Source of the DNA: Artemisia argyi
Taxonomy: Eukaryota; Streptophyta; Magnoliopsida; Asterales; Asteraceae
Direction: 5' to 3'
Length of the DNA: 64,000 bases
Assembly: GCA_030686995.1 (NCBI GenBank)
Contig: CM060681.1
Coordinates: 166,196,833-166,260,832, forward strand
Part shown: positions 1-11,196 of the stretch, piece by piece
Layout: each line of letters starts with the position of its first letter
How positions within the stretch are numbered: position 1 is the first letter of the stretch
The notes under the pieces: generated by a model
Databases searched by the model: none
Seen by the model: the letters and a program-made list of their open reading frames with translations, nothing else
What the model was told of the DNA's origin: nothing
Position numbers and translations under genes: made by a program

Positions 1-101
1 TAACGACCCAGGGATATTCTATACTCCTTGGTGAATTGGCACAAGCTGTTTGACCATATTGACCACATCCCTGGTTGACTTTAGTTGACTGTTTAGCATC
101 A
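1..101 (+). mobile_element. 3' end of a truncated 5' LTR (relic A)
   Basis: The sequence ends in ...tagcatca directly before a primer binding site at 111-128, as an LTR end should. The two intact gypsy LTRs in this window also end in gcatca. The start of this LTR lies outside the window and no matching 3' LTR was found to the right, so the boundary is inferred. Confidence 0.45.
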
Positions 102-110
102 ATCAAAATT

Positions 111-128
111 TGGCGCTGCTGCCGGGGA
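111..128 (+). other. Primer binding site, tRNA-Asp type
   Basis: tggcgctgctgccgggga is close (about 16 of 18 by eye) to the complement of the 3' end of plant tRNA-Asp, the usual primer of Athila/Tat-type Ty3/gypsy elements. It marks the start of the internal region of relic A. Confidence 0.6.
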
Positions 129-409
129 GGTTGTGCGCGTTATTCTAAACGGTTTGCAGATTGGTGAATCTGGATATACGCTCATTGTATATTTATCCAT
201 CCTTGTTCATATTTTATTATCATATAAAAACAAAACGGTTCCTAAAAACATTTTAAATCAGTTTTCAACGAACACAAAAACCAAAAAAAAAAAAAAATTC
301 TTTCTTATTTGTACAAAATGTTTATCAAAAACCCCACAAATATTCTTCTTATCCCCCCTACCTTTTTGATTCTCCATTCCTTACCCTCCAAAACCATTTG
401 ATTCTTTCT

Positions 410-2293
410 ATGTCTCATCCACACCTTCTTTGTCAATGGTGTGGTAGTCCTTATAATGATGGTAATTGCCTCGGTTGTGGCATGGTAGAGTTAGGAAACG
501 GGTCTGTCTATAACCAGAATCCCTATTCCTACCATGACACGACTGATTCGTTCCATCAGCTACCACACCATGAGACTCAGCAGTATTCCTTTTGTGAGTA
601 TTGTGGTGATTCACACTACAGTTCTGATTGTCAATCGAGAAACACGCTTGTCTATGAGCAGGTTCCTGATAACAATTATGACTCCAACACTTATGACTCA
701 CAGCCACATCAGTTTTACTGTTGTAAGTAATGTGGAGGTCCTCACTTCAGCTCGGATTGTCAAACAAGGAATCCATTTCCTTGTAACAATTACGACTATT
801 CGTATTCAGACCAACCTCCACAATACCAAATGATCCAAGAAACTCCTCAAATTCAGCAAGACCTTTGTCTTGAGGCTCTTGAAATATTGAAAGAACTTAA
901 GGAGGAGTTGGCTAACATATCGTTTCAAAGCTCTCGTGAGAGATCTATGGCAGAATTACTTGCGGAAGAACGAGAGGCTAGAAACAAAAAGAGTATGGAG
1001 GAATTACTTGTCGAAGAACAAGCAGCTATAACACGTGCCAAATTTCGTAAAGCTGCTCTTCTCGATTGTGATGATGATAGTGATAATGAAGATACCCTTG
1101 ATATCCTTCAATTTTATAAGGGTTCGTCAGATTCATCAGTTGTGATTCCTTCCATGGAAAAGCAGGGAGAAAATAATGTGACGGAGAAATTACTAGCAGA
1201 AGATCAAATGGAACTCGTACAATCCATGAATGCTAGCTCCTCTCAACTCGCTCAGTCTACTGATATCACACCCGAGGTTTCCACTCACTCTCTGAACATG
1301 GGGGATGAGCATCTTAGCACTGTTCTTGAAAAGGAATCCGACGAATTCATAAAGTCTAGTGTTGAGAACCTTGTCCCAATCCCAAAAGAGTCACAGGGGA
1401 CTTTTGATCATATGTGTGATTTACCTTCCCCTCTTGAGTGTCCAAAAGATCAATTTGAGACTTTCTTCGATTGTAGCGAAGATTGTGCATCTTATGGAGA
1501 CATCGAGTATGTTGAGGCATCAGTTCCACATTCTGATGCTGATCCTCTTCTTGAGGAGTTCACAGATGAACTCACTCACATCAATACACTTCCATCTGGA
1601 AGTGATGATGGTCTCTTTGATTTTGAAGCCGATCTGGGAGAAATTGAAAGTCTCTTATATCATGATCTGTCACTCAGTTCTGATCCCAACAATCCAATAG
1701 AGAATGTTAATCACTTTGTTCCCGAAGCATTCAAAAATACTCTCACCAATCCTCTGTTTGAATTCGAATCTGAATTCACTTTGATTTCTGATAATCCACT
1801 CTTTGATATTCAGAATGAGGATTGTGATGAGTCCACACCGAGACAAGAATTCACAGATTTAAATCTCGTGATTGATTCTCTCCACGAGGAGTTCTCCGGT
1901 GAACTTACTCATATCATATCTCCACCAGAGTATGATAACTTCTACTTTGATCCAGACACACCCGGGATATGTCTTGATCACATGAGCTTAAATGATGAGG
2001 TTCATAATATAGAAATTATGGATTCTCCTGTGAGTGATGATGAGTTAGTCATGATTTTCATCATGATTTTCTTCCTTTTCTTCACCTATCCCGTGACTTC
2101 ATCTCTTTTTCACTCCTTCGGGAATGAAGACACCATCTTTGACCCCGGCATTTCCATTTACCATTATCTTGAGCCGGGAATATATCTCATCGGCGTGGAA
2201 CTTTCACGTGCTTCAAATGTTTGTCCAAACATCTTGAATGAAAGTCCGATGGAGATTGTTTCTTCCACATCTTGCTTCCCCAAGAACAAATGA
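410..2293 (+). pseudogene. Zinc-knuckle retroelement ORF of relic A, one stop
   Basis: One frame runs from the ATG at 410 to TGA at 2291-2293, broken only by TAA at 728-730. The N-terminus has three Cys-rich units: a C-X2-C-X8-C-X2-C unit, CEYCGDSHYSSDC, and a third unit of the same C-X2-C-X3-H-X4-C type in which the stop replaces the residue before the second Cys. An acidic, Glu-rich region follows (ERSMAELLAEERE, then DDDSDNEDTLD), then a long acidic stretch and a hydrophobic segment (MIFIMIFFLFF) about 75 residues from the end. I know similar proteins from composite Ty3/gypsy-related repeats. They are nucleic-acid-binding, gag-like in the knuckles and otherwise of unknown function. No pol is present. 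A leader of about 280 bases separates it from the primer site. Confidence 0.6.
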
Positions 2294-2360
2294 ATTTGGG
2301 GTCGAGTCAAGCTAGCGACTCGGTAAACAAAAACAGTAGCATGTATATGGGGTTTTCACC

Positions 2361-2375
2361 CAAAGTGTGGGGGAG
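2361..2375 (+). other. Polypurine-tract-like site of relic A
   Basis: caaagtgtgggggag is the typical purine run that primes plus-strand synthesis just before a 3' LTR in Athila-like elements. No LTR matching 1-101 follows, so the 3' end of relic A appears rearranged or lost. Confidence 0.4.
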
Positions 2376-2424
2376 TTGCCCATGTTGTTGTTACCATAAA
2401 AAAATGGTGCAACATGCTACTGTT

Positions 2425-2783
2425 GTTACGTAGCGTCTCTTTTTTCTTTCTTAAAAGGGTACTTTCATGGGTTTGCCTTGGTATCGTGTTTATATCGTTG
2501 TATTTCTTTCACAAAAGGGTATTTTCATGGGTTTACCTTGATGTTTATACTGCTGTATTAAATGATCCCGGAAGATTGTCACGTGAAAGCTCTAGGTCAA
2601 GAAGTCAAGCCAACAAAAAAGTTAAAGTTACGTAGTGTCTTTTTCTCTTTCTTAAAAGGGTATTTTCATGGGTTTGCCTTGGTATCGTGTTTATATCGTT
2701 GTATTTCTTTCACAAAAGGGTATTTTCATGGGTTTACCTTGATATCGTGTTTATATTGTTGTATTAAATGATCCCGGAAGGTT
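2425..2783 (+). repeat. Tandem duplication, ~155-bp unit, spacing 202
   Basis: The segment beginning gttacgtag at 2425 recurs at 2627, each copy ending in aaatgatcccggaag. Within each copy the phrase gggtattttcatgggttt occurs twice, so there is a duplication inside a duplication. The 46 bases between the copies carry a CACGTG box (2580-2585). Short ORFs here are artefacts of the repeat. Confidence 0.75.
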
Positions 2784-2835
2784 GTTTATTGTTCGTATAA
2801 TGCATACATCTTTGGTTTTTAGGTTGGGCCGGTTC

Positions 2836-2840
2836 AATGG
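2836..2840. other. Target site duplication aatgg (copia, left)
   Basis: aatgg directly precedes the left LTR and the same five bases follow the right LTR at 32131-32135. This proves a single transposition event joined these distant LTRs. Confidence 0.9.
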
Positions 2841-3317
2841 TGATGGATCTAAACACCTTGAACTTGTGTTAGATTGATACTTTGAGTTATATCGCTAAGT
2901 ATGCGGAATCTACATAGTAACACTTAGAAGTTTGATTGTGAGACAGTTGTTTATGAATAAGAACAATGTATGTAAACAAACGATTAGCTCCAATATTATT
3001 AATGATAATAATATGAGTGATCTTGATATCACTAGGGTTACACCTTGAAGCTCTAGAAAACATATATCTAACCTTTAACCTAAGATCTCCTTTTATAGCA
3101 CAAGGAGTCCTCTTCTACAAGATAAGTATAATGCTAATAGAATAAGATATACACAAGATCTATTCTATATTTATCTAAACACGTTTCCTAACAATTATCT
3201 AATCAGCAGTGGTAATATATGTTCTTGCAGTGGTAATGAGTTTCCACTGCAAGTACAATCTTCAGCAGTTGTAACATCTTCACTTAGCCGTGGTAACTGT
3301 TAGTATAATTCCTAACA
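2841..3317 (-). repeat. Copia 3' LTR (477 bp)
   Basis: It starts tgatggatct and ends cctaaca on the plus strand (TG...CA class when read on minus). It matches 31650-32130 except for about seven substitutions and one 4-bp indel that I can see. A TATA-like TATAAAAG lies at 3090-3097 on minus. It contains four CAGTGGTAA-type motifs, two exactly 21 bp apart (3206, 3227). Confidence 0.92.
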
Positions 3318-3330
3318 ATCCTCCCCTAAC
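3318..3330 (-). other. Copia polypurine tract
   Basis: The minus strand reads GTTAGGGGAGGAT directly before the 3' LTR, the expected primer for plus-strand DNA synthesis. Confidence 0.75.
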
Positions 3331-3406
3331 TTATGATTAATAAATAAATTAATAAGTTTTTTCAAGTATTCAGCAAACATGAGGATATGAGAATTCTTCC
3401 AAACAC

Positions 3407-4959
3407 TTATCTTCTTCTTCTTAACTCTTTATCAGCTCTCACACTTTGATCATAAATCCTTTGTAGCAAATCTTCTATGACTTCAGTTCTTTCCCAGCAC
3501 CTAAGCTTCACTGACCTCATCACATCCAATACTCCAGCTCTCAATGGATATTCTTTCTCAGCCAGCATAAAGCCATAAAGACATCAACTCCATCTTGAGT
3601 AGAAAGAGGATGCACAACACTTGAATCATAGAACTTCCACAAGGTTTTCATGTCATGAGCTTCAAATCTCCAATATCTATCACTTGGGTCAGGTTCATAT
3701 AATCTTCTGAAGTGAACCCATAACTCCTTAGCCTTGACATCAACAAGTTCATCCTTCTTAAACTGTTCTTGAACAATCCTCCACAAAGTATCCAAGTCTT
3801 CTCTATCACAAGATCTAACAATGTCTTCAAAATCTCTGCAAATACTTGTGACACTTCCAGTTCTGATGATCTTCCAAGCTACTCCAAAACTATCAGAATA
3901 AATTTCCCAACCAACAACTGGATATTTTGTTTGTAGAGGTTCAATATTGAGTACATCAGTCTCTATGAACATCATATTTGTAATCTACTCTTCTGTCAAC
4001 TTTCAAGGACCCTCTTCTGCTTGAGATGATTCCTGAGTCTTCAACTTCTTAGTATCTCTTGATTCAAGACTCACTCCAGACCTTTTTGTCTTCATTACTA
4101 TAGGTTCTTGATCCATTGGAATGAATTTACTATCTTGTCTTTTGATTCTGTAGTAAATACCTTCAATCTGATCATGTGACATTCCTTTGAATTGAGCCAT
4201 CTTCATATTACCAACATGGCAACAAAAAGTCTTCATCTCAGCAATAATCTGTGCCTTTGTAAGTTTTCTTGGCTTCTTTTGACCTTTTCTAACATCCCCA
4301 ATGATTTCATCAAGAGCCTGCTGATTCTTCATTTGAATGAAGTCTTTTAATTGAGCAGACCTTTGTTCTTCATCCAAGGTTGTATTTGCAATAAGTTCAA
4401 TAGCCTTCTTCCTGATTATTTGATCATTGTTAATCAAGTAGTCAATCTCTTCTTCTGTAGGCACATAAGTGAACAAAGGAGGTTTCTCATGAATGACAGT
4501 TGGTGAAACACTTGAAATTGGTTCTGCCATTACAGCTTCAAGTTTATCCAACCTCTTTGCTTCCATAAAACTAGCAACTTCATCTTCCTCAAGCTTTCTC
4601 TTCCTTTCATTCTCTGCTGCTTGCTCTTGCTCTGCCAATCTTGCATCAAAGTCAATCTGATCTTGATCTTTCTTAGAAATCTTTCTTACTTGCTCTTGTT
4701 CTGAACCAGTCAATTGCTTTACCTTTGACTGATCTTATTCTGGCAGCTTCTTCCTCTGCAGTGGTAACTAATTGTGTAGCAGTGGGAACTTTTTCACTTG
4801 CAGTGGAAATTGTTTGATCAGTGGGAACTTGTTCTGCTTCAGTGGAAATTGGTTGAGCAGTTCCAACTATATCATCAAAGTGAAAACCAGCATCAACATC
4901 CATATGTTCAAAATCCAATTTCCTCCCCTCAGTCTCAGCTATATCATCTCTTGCTTGAG
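3407..4959 (-). pseudogene. Copia extra ORF, distal half
   Basis: This continues the ORF of 13168-14565 after gypsy element 1 interrupts it; the reading frame joins across the TTGAG duplication. It has a Thr/Val-rich repeat region (units such as ATQLVTTAEEE), then a charged helical segment rich in Glu, Lys and Gln (AEQEQAAENERKRKLEEDE), then a C-terminal module with WKIIRTGSV and LWKFYDSSVVHPLST. A frameshift lies near 4713. Stops follow EEGP at about 4003 and again nine bases later. An 8-bp tandem duplication near 3565 shifts the last ~50 codons, which otherwise run to TAA at 3407. I recognise the family as the large extra protein of composite copia elements, often labelled longin-like by automated annotation. 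Its function is unknown. Confidence 0.7.
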
Positions 4960-5165
4960 TGATGAGGCGAAAAATGATCCGTTTTTAGGGGGTCATTTAA
5001 GCCCGAATCCGACTTTATTTGATCAAATATTGCCCTAAATCGTTCCTTTTGTGATTTTAGGTGTTTGGAGAGTGAATTCTAAAAAAGAAGCCATTTTGGA
5101 CGTTTTTGGAGCATAAAAGTGAAGAAAACGGCAAAGTATCAATTTTCCATGCTGAAGACACTAGG

Positions 5166-5386
5166 TGACGGCGTCAAGAGTTACACCCTGACGGCGTCAG
5201 ACATCACGAATAAAACACCGTAGTTGATGACGGCGTCAAAATCCATCCTGACGGCGTCAAAGTCCCAAGAATAAAATACCGTAGGTGGTGACGGCGTCAC
5301 ATAGGCCGTCATAAGTAGATCAAGGCCGTCCGAGGAAGTATCTGGCGGCGAGGTGACGGCGTCACATGCTTGTCTTGACGCCGTCA
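5166..5386 (+). promoter_or_regulatory. Array of seven TGACG-inverted sites in U3
   Basis: Six copies of TGACGGCGTCA (starting 5166, 5189, 5228, 5249, 5289, 5354) and one TGACGCCGTCA (5376) sit directly upstream of the TATA box. Each is two inverted TGACG half-sites around one base, the core bound by plant TGA-class bZIP factors. They fall in pairs 21-23 bp apart. A degenerate ccgtcat follows the fifth copy. An enhancer role is inferred from position and motif. The other LTRs carry the same array at 11961-12181, 16927-17147 and 24740-24960. Confidence 0.7.
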
Positions 5387-5396
5387 GCCCAGTTTT

Positions 5397-5406
5397 CCTA
5401 TATATA
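5397..5406 (+). promoter_or_regulatory. LTR TATA box
   Basis: cctatatata lies about ten bases after the last TGACG site, in a good position for transcription to start near 5430. The same box occurs in the other three gypsy LTRs (near 12192, 17160 and 24970). Confidence 0.65.
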
Positions 5407-6377
5407 GTTTTCTAGTTTTTTCATTAAAGGAGGGGAGAAGTTTTGGTGAAACCCTAAAGACGAATTTGGTGCCTCTTTTACAGGTTTTTCAAGGGTTCCA
5501 AACCCTTGATACCTTGCATTGTAATTGAGATAAGTGTTCTTCTAATTCAATCAATATGTCTATGTGTTGGTTGTTTATCTCTTGTTCTTGTCTCAATTCA
5601 ATTATGCTAGGCTAGATCTCTCTTGTGTTTGCTTAGATCTAATGAAACCTAGATGTTGATTATGTGTTGATTACTTGTTTATTCTTGTTCTTGGATGAAT
5701 GATTTATATGTTAGGCTTAAGAAAACTGGCAGATCTCCAAATGGTAACATGCTTGAACGTCTTAAGAAACATGAACCGAGGCGTACTAGGTCTTTATTGG
5801 TTGTATTTAATGCATGAGCCACTGTTTACAATCCCTATAGTTGTGCTGGGTCATGGTGTAGGAGGAGATAAGAGCTCATAGAGTTGGGGAATTATGTATG
5901 CCACCCCACGAATGGTATTAAGGAATACAATCCGTCATCCATACAAGTATAACAAGTAATTAACGTGTAAAAGATATCTAGGGAGTATTGAAGTCTAAGT
6001 AAACACAATTTCTCCAATTACTGCTCACAACATTAGTATAATTTAGTTTAATTTCATTTTCAGTATTTTATTTTGATTATATATTAGTTTTGGGTTTGTT
6101 GAATAGCAACTAATTCCGCCCACTCCTTCAAAAACCGAGATTTTAATTGCTTTCATAAAAACATAAAAAGACAAAAAAATAATCTTCCCTCACCTTTAGA
6201 ACTATTAATTAGGTTTTCTAATCCTAGCGACACTATTCCTAAGCTGAACGATCAATCCCCCGGTACTTGTCACTATACTATACTACAACGATCAGGTACA
6301 CTGCCTGGTGGGGGTTGTAAGCTTCTCGAGATCCCTCGAGAGGTAAAGCAAGGTGCGATTCCCACGCATCAAGTTTT

Positions 6378-6395
6378 TGGCGCCGCAGCCGGGGG
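6378..6395 (+). other. Gypsy element 1 primer binding site
   Basis: tggcgccgcagccggggg starts seven bases after the LTR and resembles the tRNA-Asp complement used by relic A and by element 2 (18138-18155). Confidence 0.7.
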
Positions 6396-6543
6396 AATAG
6401 TTATTGTCTAGGTTAGGATTTCTTTTTATTAGGTCTACTTGCTAGATTCCTTTCTAGTAAGATTTTATTTTTATTTTTTAGGTCTTCTTTAGTCTATCTT
6501 ATTTCTTCGTGCCTTTGTTCGTAACTCTTTACCATCCGACATC

Positions 6544-9300
6544 ATGGAAGGTGGTAACATCTTTGAACCCGTCATCCCACCACAACAAAACCCACCACTA
6601 GAACCCCTTAGGCCCCGAACCTTAGGAGAGTACTCCCGACCTAGCCATCAAGGCTACCGAAACACCATTGAGCTCACCGGAGCCAATGTAACCCCCTTGC
6701 GATCCGACACCATCCGGTTGGTGCAAAGCGGATGTGCATTCCATGGACTTCGTTCCGAAGATCCAAACCAACACCTTAAGGACTTCCTCAAAATCGTAGA
6801 TTCCATAGACCTAGGTGTTGAAACTAGAGAGACTACCCGTTTACGCCTATTCCAATTCTCTCTACGGGATCAAGCTAGTCAATGGCTTGAGCGTTTACCC
6901 GCGGGATCCATCACCACATGGGATGATCTCACCACTCGTTTCCTTGCTCAATTTTTCCCACCGGGGAGAACTACTAAGCTTAGGAATGACATCTTGATGT
7001 TTCAACAACGTCAAAATGAATCTCTTTATGAAGCATGGACTCGTTTCAAGGACTTACTCCAAAAAGTCCCTCATCATGGCATAGATCTTTGGCTTCAAGT
7101 CCAAATCTTCTATGACCATATCGACATCTCCACGAGGCGAACCATTGACCAATCGGCCGGTGGTAAGCTACGTGATCTTAGTGCGGAACGATCATGGGAA
7201 CTCATAGAAGATCTTGCTCTCTATGACAACGAAAGTTGGAATGATCCCCGTAACTTGAACGAAACGGTCAAGGCAATATCTTTGCCTTCGAACAATTCTA
7301 GCACTCCCGACCGTAGGATCATGGAACTTGAAGGTCGAGTCAAGTCTCTCATGAAATCCTACGAAGCCCATAAACCTTCAAGCCAAGTAAGCAGAATCGC
7401 TTCTACATGCAAACTATGCAATGGCCCTCATGAGACCTATAACTGCATGGAACTTCCAAAACGTGCTTATAAGGAATTCACATCATCGCACATAGGTCAG
7501 GGTCCTCGAACTTCTGCCAAAGCCTATGAGGCATGGAAGGATAAACCTGATTTTAGAGGGTACCAAACGCGAAGCGTATCCTTCAATGACTCCTCACCAC
7601 TCACTTGGTCCGAGCATTTTCCATCACAAGGCACTCCTAGGCAAAGCTGTGAAGATACTTTAAAGAAATTCATTCTCTCTCAAGAACTACAGCTCGCTAC
7701 GCTCGAGGCCAAATTTAAACAACAGCAGGATGATGTAAACGACAAGATTTGTAATCTGTTGACTGCTATCAAAGAGCATATTGATAATAGGCCCATTCCC
7801 GTTAATGAGGTTAAATCTGCTACCATCATGAGTCCACCAGCTTCCCCTGTAAAAATAAAAAGTCCTAGCAAGCTATTTAAACATCTGTCTCCTAACGGAA
7901 AAGAACCTGTCAACCCCCCTGGACCAATCCACTTCGTAAACACCATCACCACGATATGCGCTTCAACACCCAACCCAACCCAACAACAACCTAACAAATT
8001 CCGTCAGACAGCGAAAGATGAGACCTCAAGGGTTGACCATGATTTGGCAAGAAAACCTACCGACTCACCCGAGCAATACACCGCGCAAGAATCCGACAAA
8101 CCGGACGAAAGGAAAGAGAAATCGGAAGAGCACGAGAAAGATCCAACCATTTTGGGTAAATCTATTATAGAAGAACCCGAGAGAAAAATGGAGGATGTTA
8201 TTAGTATGGGTAACAATCATACTAAGGAAAGTAACCCTAAAGTTTTCAAAATCCCCTGTACCATTAAGGAAAAGCTCTTAACCGATAGTCATATAGATCC
8301 TAGCGTCCCAGTCAACATAATCCCCCTCTCCCTATACCACAAAACCTTCCTAGAGCACATTGCGTGCAAGAGAGTAATAGAAAATTTGTCAATAAGGATT
8401 CGAGAGCTTGTTTACAATACTGACCTCACCGTGGTTGATGACGTGGACCCTTTCACCAATCAAACGTTAACCCACCTTGTCCTTGGGATACCATTTATCA
8501 ATGAATCAGGAGCAATCCTTGATGAGAAAGATGGTAGTGTAGTACTCACCAATGGTGTTAGGAAGGTAATCTTTCGTAGGGATAGTGAGGAGGTGTACGA
8601 GTATCGTCCATCTCTTGAGGGGAATCTATATGGGTCAAAGGATGGAGAGTTGGGGAAGATAAGATGACGTGATCCGGATAATCTCAAAATCCCCTGCATG
8701 ATCGGTCATAAGTACTTCGATAACATATACATTAATGTATTCCTGCCAAAGAATTTTATGTCATTATTTCACTATAACAATATCTGCAGATGGGGGATGA
8801 TTTACAAAGGAGAGAAAGTGGTTGGTAAGGATCATGAAATCCAGGTGTTTGTAGGAAATATGGCATTCCCTATGGAGTTCACAATTGTGGATAACATCGA
8901 GGACTATGTCGACCCTAGATTATCACAAGTCGTCTTTGGAGCACCCTTTTGTGAAATCACTAATTTGATAGTTGGTGACTTGAACGGAATCATGACCTTC
9001 ACTGATGGGATTAGGAGGATTTCATACCAAACGCCATACAAGAGAAAAGACCTTAAGGGAATAGATTGTGACGGGCTTGATATGATGAGCTCCCAACTTA
9101 TCTTGTGTGATGAAGATGTTAGGAGAGGGTGTAGGAATATTTCTGATTTATCATGTGGATTCTTTAAGAATGTTAGTAAGCTTGGTTCTAAGTATCGACA
9201 AGATGTTTTCGAATTCGAAGATCCAAAGTACTTGCACTATGAAAGCGATACTAGTTTAGAAGACGACCTAGAGAGTGGAACCAATGATGAGATCACGTAG
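6544..9300 (+). pseudogene. gag plus two protease-like domains, one stop
   Basis: A single 919-codon frame starts at ATG 6544 and is broken only by TGA at 8665-8667, in a context that suggests a CGA-to-TGA change. Residues ~60-200 are a Ty3 gag domain (FSLRDQASQWLERLP, then TRFLAQFFPP). Near residue 290 is a knuckle CKLCNGPHETYNC with X3 between Cys2 and His instead of the usual X4. Two related modules follow at about residues 568-680 and 715-830. Each starts KIPC-X-I and each ends in a retropepsin-like flap region, LVLGIPFINE in the first and VVFGAPFCEI in the second. Both lack the Asp-Ser/Thr-Gly catalytic triplet. Composite genomes carry many such proteins, often misnamed by automated pipelines. 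It packages RNA if translated; proteolysis is unlikely. Without the stop it would be full length. Confidence 0.7.
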
Positions 9301-11150
9301 TAACCCATGACTTTGAGTCTAGCTACAAGACTCGTAAATAAAGAAAAGCGCTTCTTGGGAGGCAACCCATGTTTTGTGTGATTTTATTTGTTTGATTGTT
9401 ATTTGCTTCCGTATGCATGTTTTATTTTTATTGTTGGTTGATCATGTTTCTCAATTAAAATGTGGAAATACTTTACTATGTTGTTTGGCCTAGTCTTAAC
9501 TCCAACCTAAAAGTATTTTTGCAAAAGATAAGTGTAAGGGGAAACCCCAAATATGTTTTCAAGAAACACCCAGATCATGATTCTCCACAATATTAAATGA
9601 ACATGTATATTCGTATTTGTTAGAGTCAAATGCTTGTATTGAGTCATAATGAAGTTTTGCAGGATTTTCCAGGAAGTAGGACGAAGTTTTTCCAGAAATT
9701 TTCCGGAAACTTAACATAAGAATTTCTGCAGGTCCATTCTGACGGCGTCAGAGTATTACTCTTGACGGCGTCAGGAGTTAAAAATCTGGAAATTTTACCG
9801 ATTTTGTTTTTCTAACGGAGTCTTATGATTTTTGTGAATTATTAAGTTTTATAATCTCCAGGAAATCTGCAAACTTCATTCCACAAGCATTATATCTTAC
9901 TTTGTTTTCTAGGATTTAGTAACTTATATAAGATGCCGCCGATTTTACGCGAGGTTGTCTTGTCTATTGTTGTCAGGATTTACAGGTTATTTTTGACAAG
10001 GAGATGATTTATATTCTGGAAGGGAAGCTTTGATTGTTCGTTTTCTTGGAAGAAGATTTAACCTGGTCAACCTAAAATCCATACCGAGCGAATCAGGGGA
10101 GTATTTGATTTCATTCTCTTTACTTTTTCACTTTTACATTCTTTACTTGAACATTGGGGACAATGTTCATCTTAAGTGTAAGGGGAGGGTAAAAAGATGA
10201 TACCTTACATATGCACTTTCGCTTGAGTTTGTTTTGTTTGATAGTAGATGTGTAATAAAACTACAAGAAATACTTGTTAGTGCAATTTTAGCGCCAAATT
10301 TAAAATTTTTTACAACATTTAGGAGTGAAACTTTAGCCATAGCAAGCGTCTCATGGATAGGAGATTGTATGACTAGCACATAACCGTATATTCAGAAAAA
10401 TTTTCCACCCAAAAATGTGAGGTTCGCCTTTAGATTTGATAGGAAAAGCATTCATTATTAGTGCTTATGAGTGTACCGGTAGCATTTAGATTCTAGAACT
10501 TGCGTTAATGATGCATCCCGAGACCGCTAGTGAGACTACATTCGTTTGGTAGGATTTACTACATGATAAGAGGCATTAGGATCACCTTTGTGTTAAACCT
10601 GTATTATAATTACTTGACCATTTAAGTCATATTACTTGGCTAGTTAAGTCAACTAATTTTTCCCACACCCTTAGCGTTGTACTCATTTTTAGTACACGAT
10701 ACCCCTAGTACACCCCTCCGAGCCTATCTTTTCATTTCTAACTTTAAGCATCTTACTTAAAGGAAGAATTTGTTACACCCCACTTAAATGTACAACCAAA
10801 TCACCTTAGCCTTCCGTGTATGCGCTCATTTTTAGTGCATTATTGTTATTTGTTAAACCCTAAGTTAACTTTCTAATTGATTACATGGTTGCTAAGTCGA
10901 GTCATATCCTTGTACATATTGTTTTGGGACGATTGGGACTCATGGGTAAGTACTTATTTTATGGAGTAATGGGGAAGAACATCATTTATTACCCCCATAT
11001 GTACGTTAATCTTAAAAGTGCTCCAAGTGTTTTGATTTTCTTAATTCGAGTCATTAGATTAGTTTAATGTAAAGTATGTAAAGATTCAAGTGTAAGGGGA
11101 ATTCTCATCCCCTATGATGTATTATTTCGGATGGTAGGGTAAGAGTGTAT

Positions 11151-11196
<46 letters not shown>

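Larger units (their letters stand above)
4960..6371 (+). repeat. Gypsy element 1, 5' LTR (1412 bp)
   Basis: Begins tgatgaggcg and ends cacgcatca. In order it holds a U3 array of TGACGGCGTCA sites (5166-5386), a TATA box (5397-5406), a perfect hairpin in the transcribed part (5490-5508, stem caagggtt) and a second hairpin near the end (tctcgag/ctcgaga around 6325). Short ORFs inside it are not genes. Confidence 0.93.

Noticed and set aside
133..369. 78-codon ORF in the leader of relic A
   Set aside because: Ends in a Lys run from an A-tract, with no domain and AT-driven composition.
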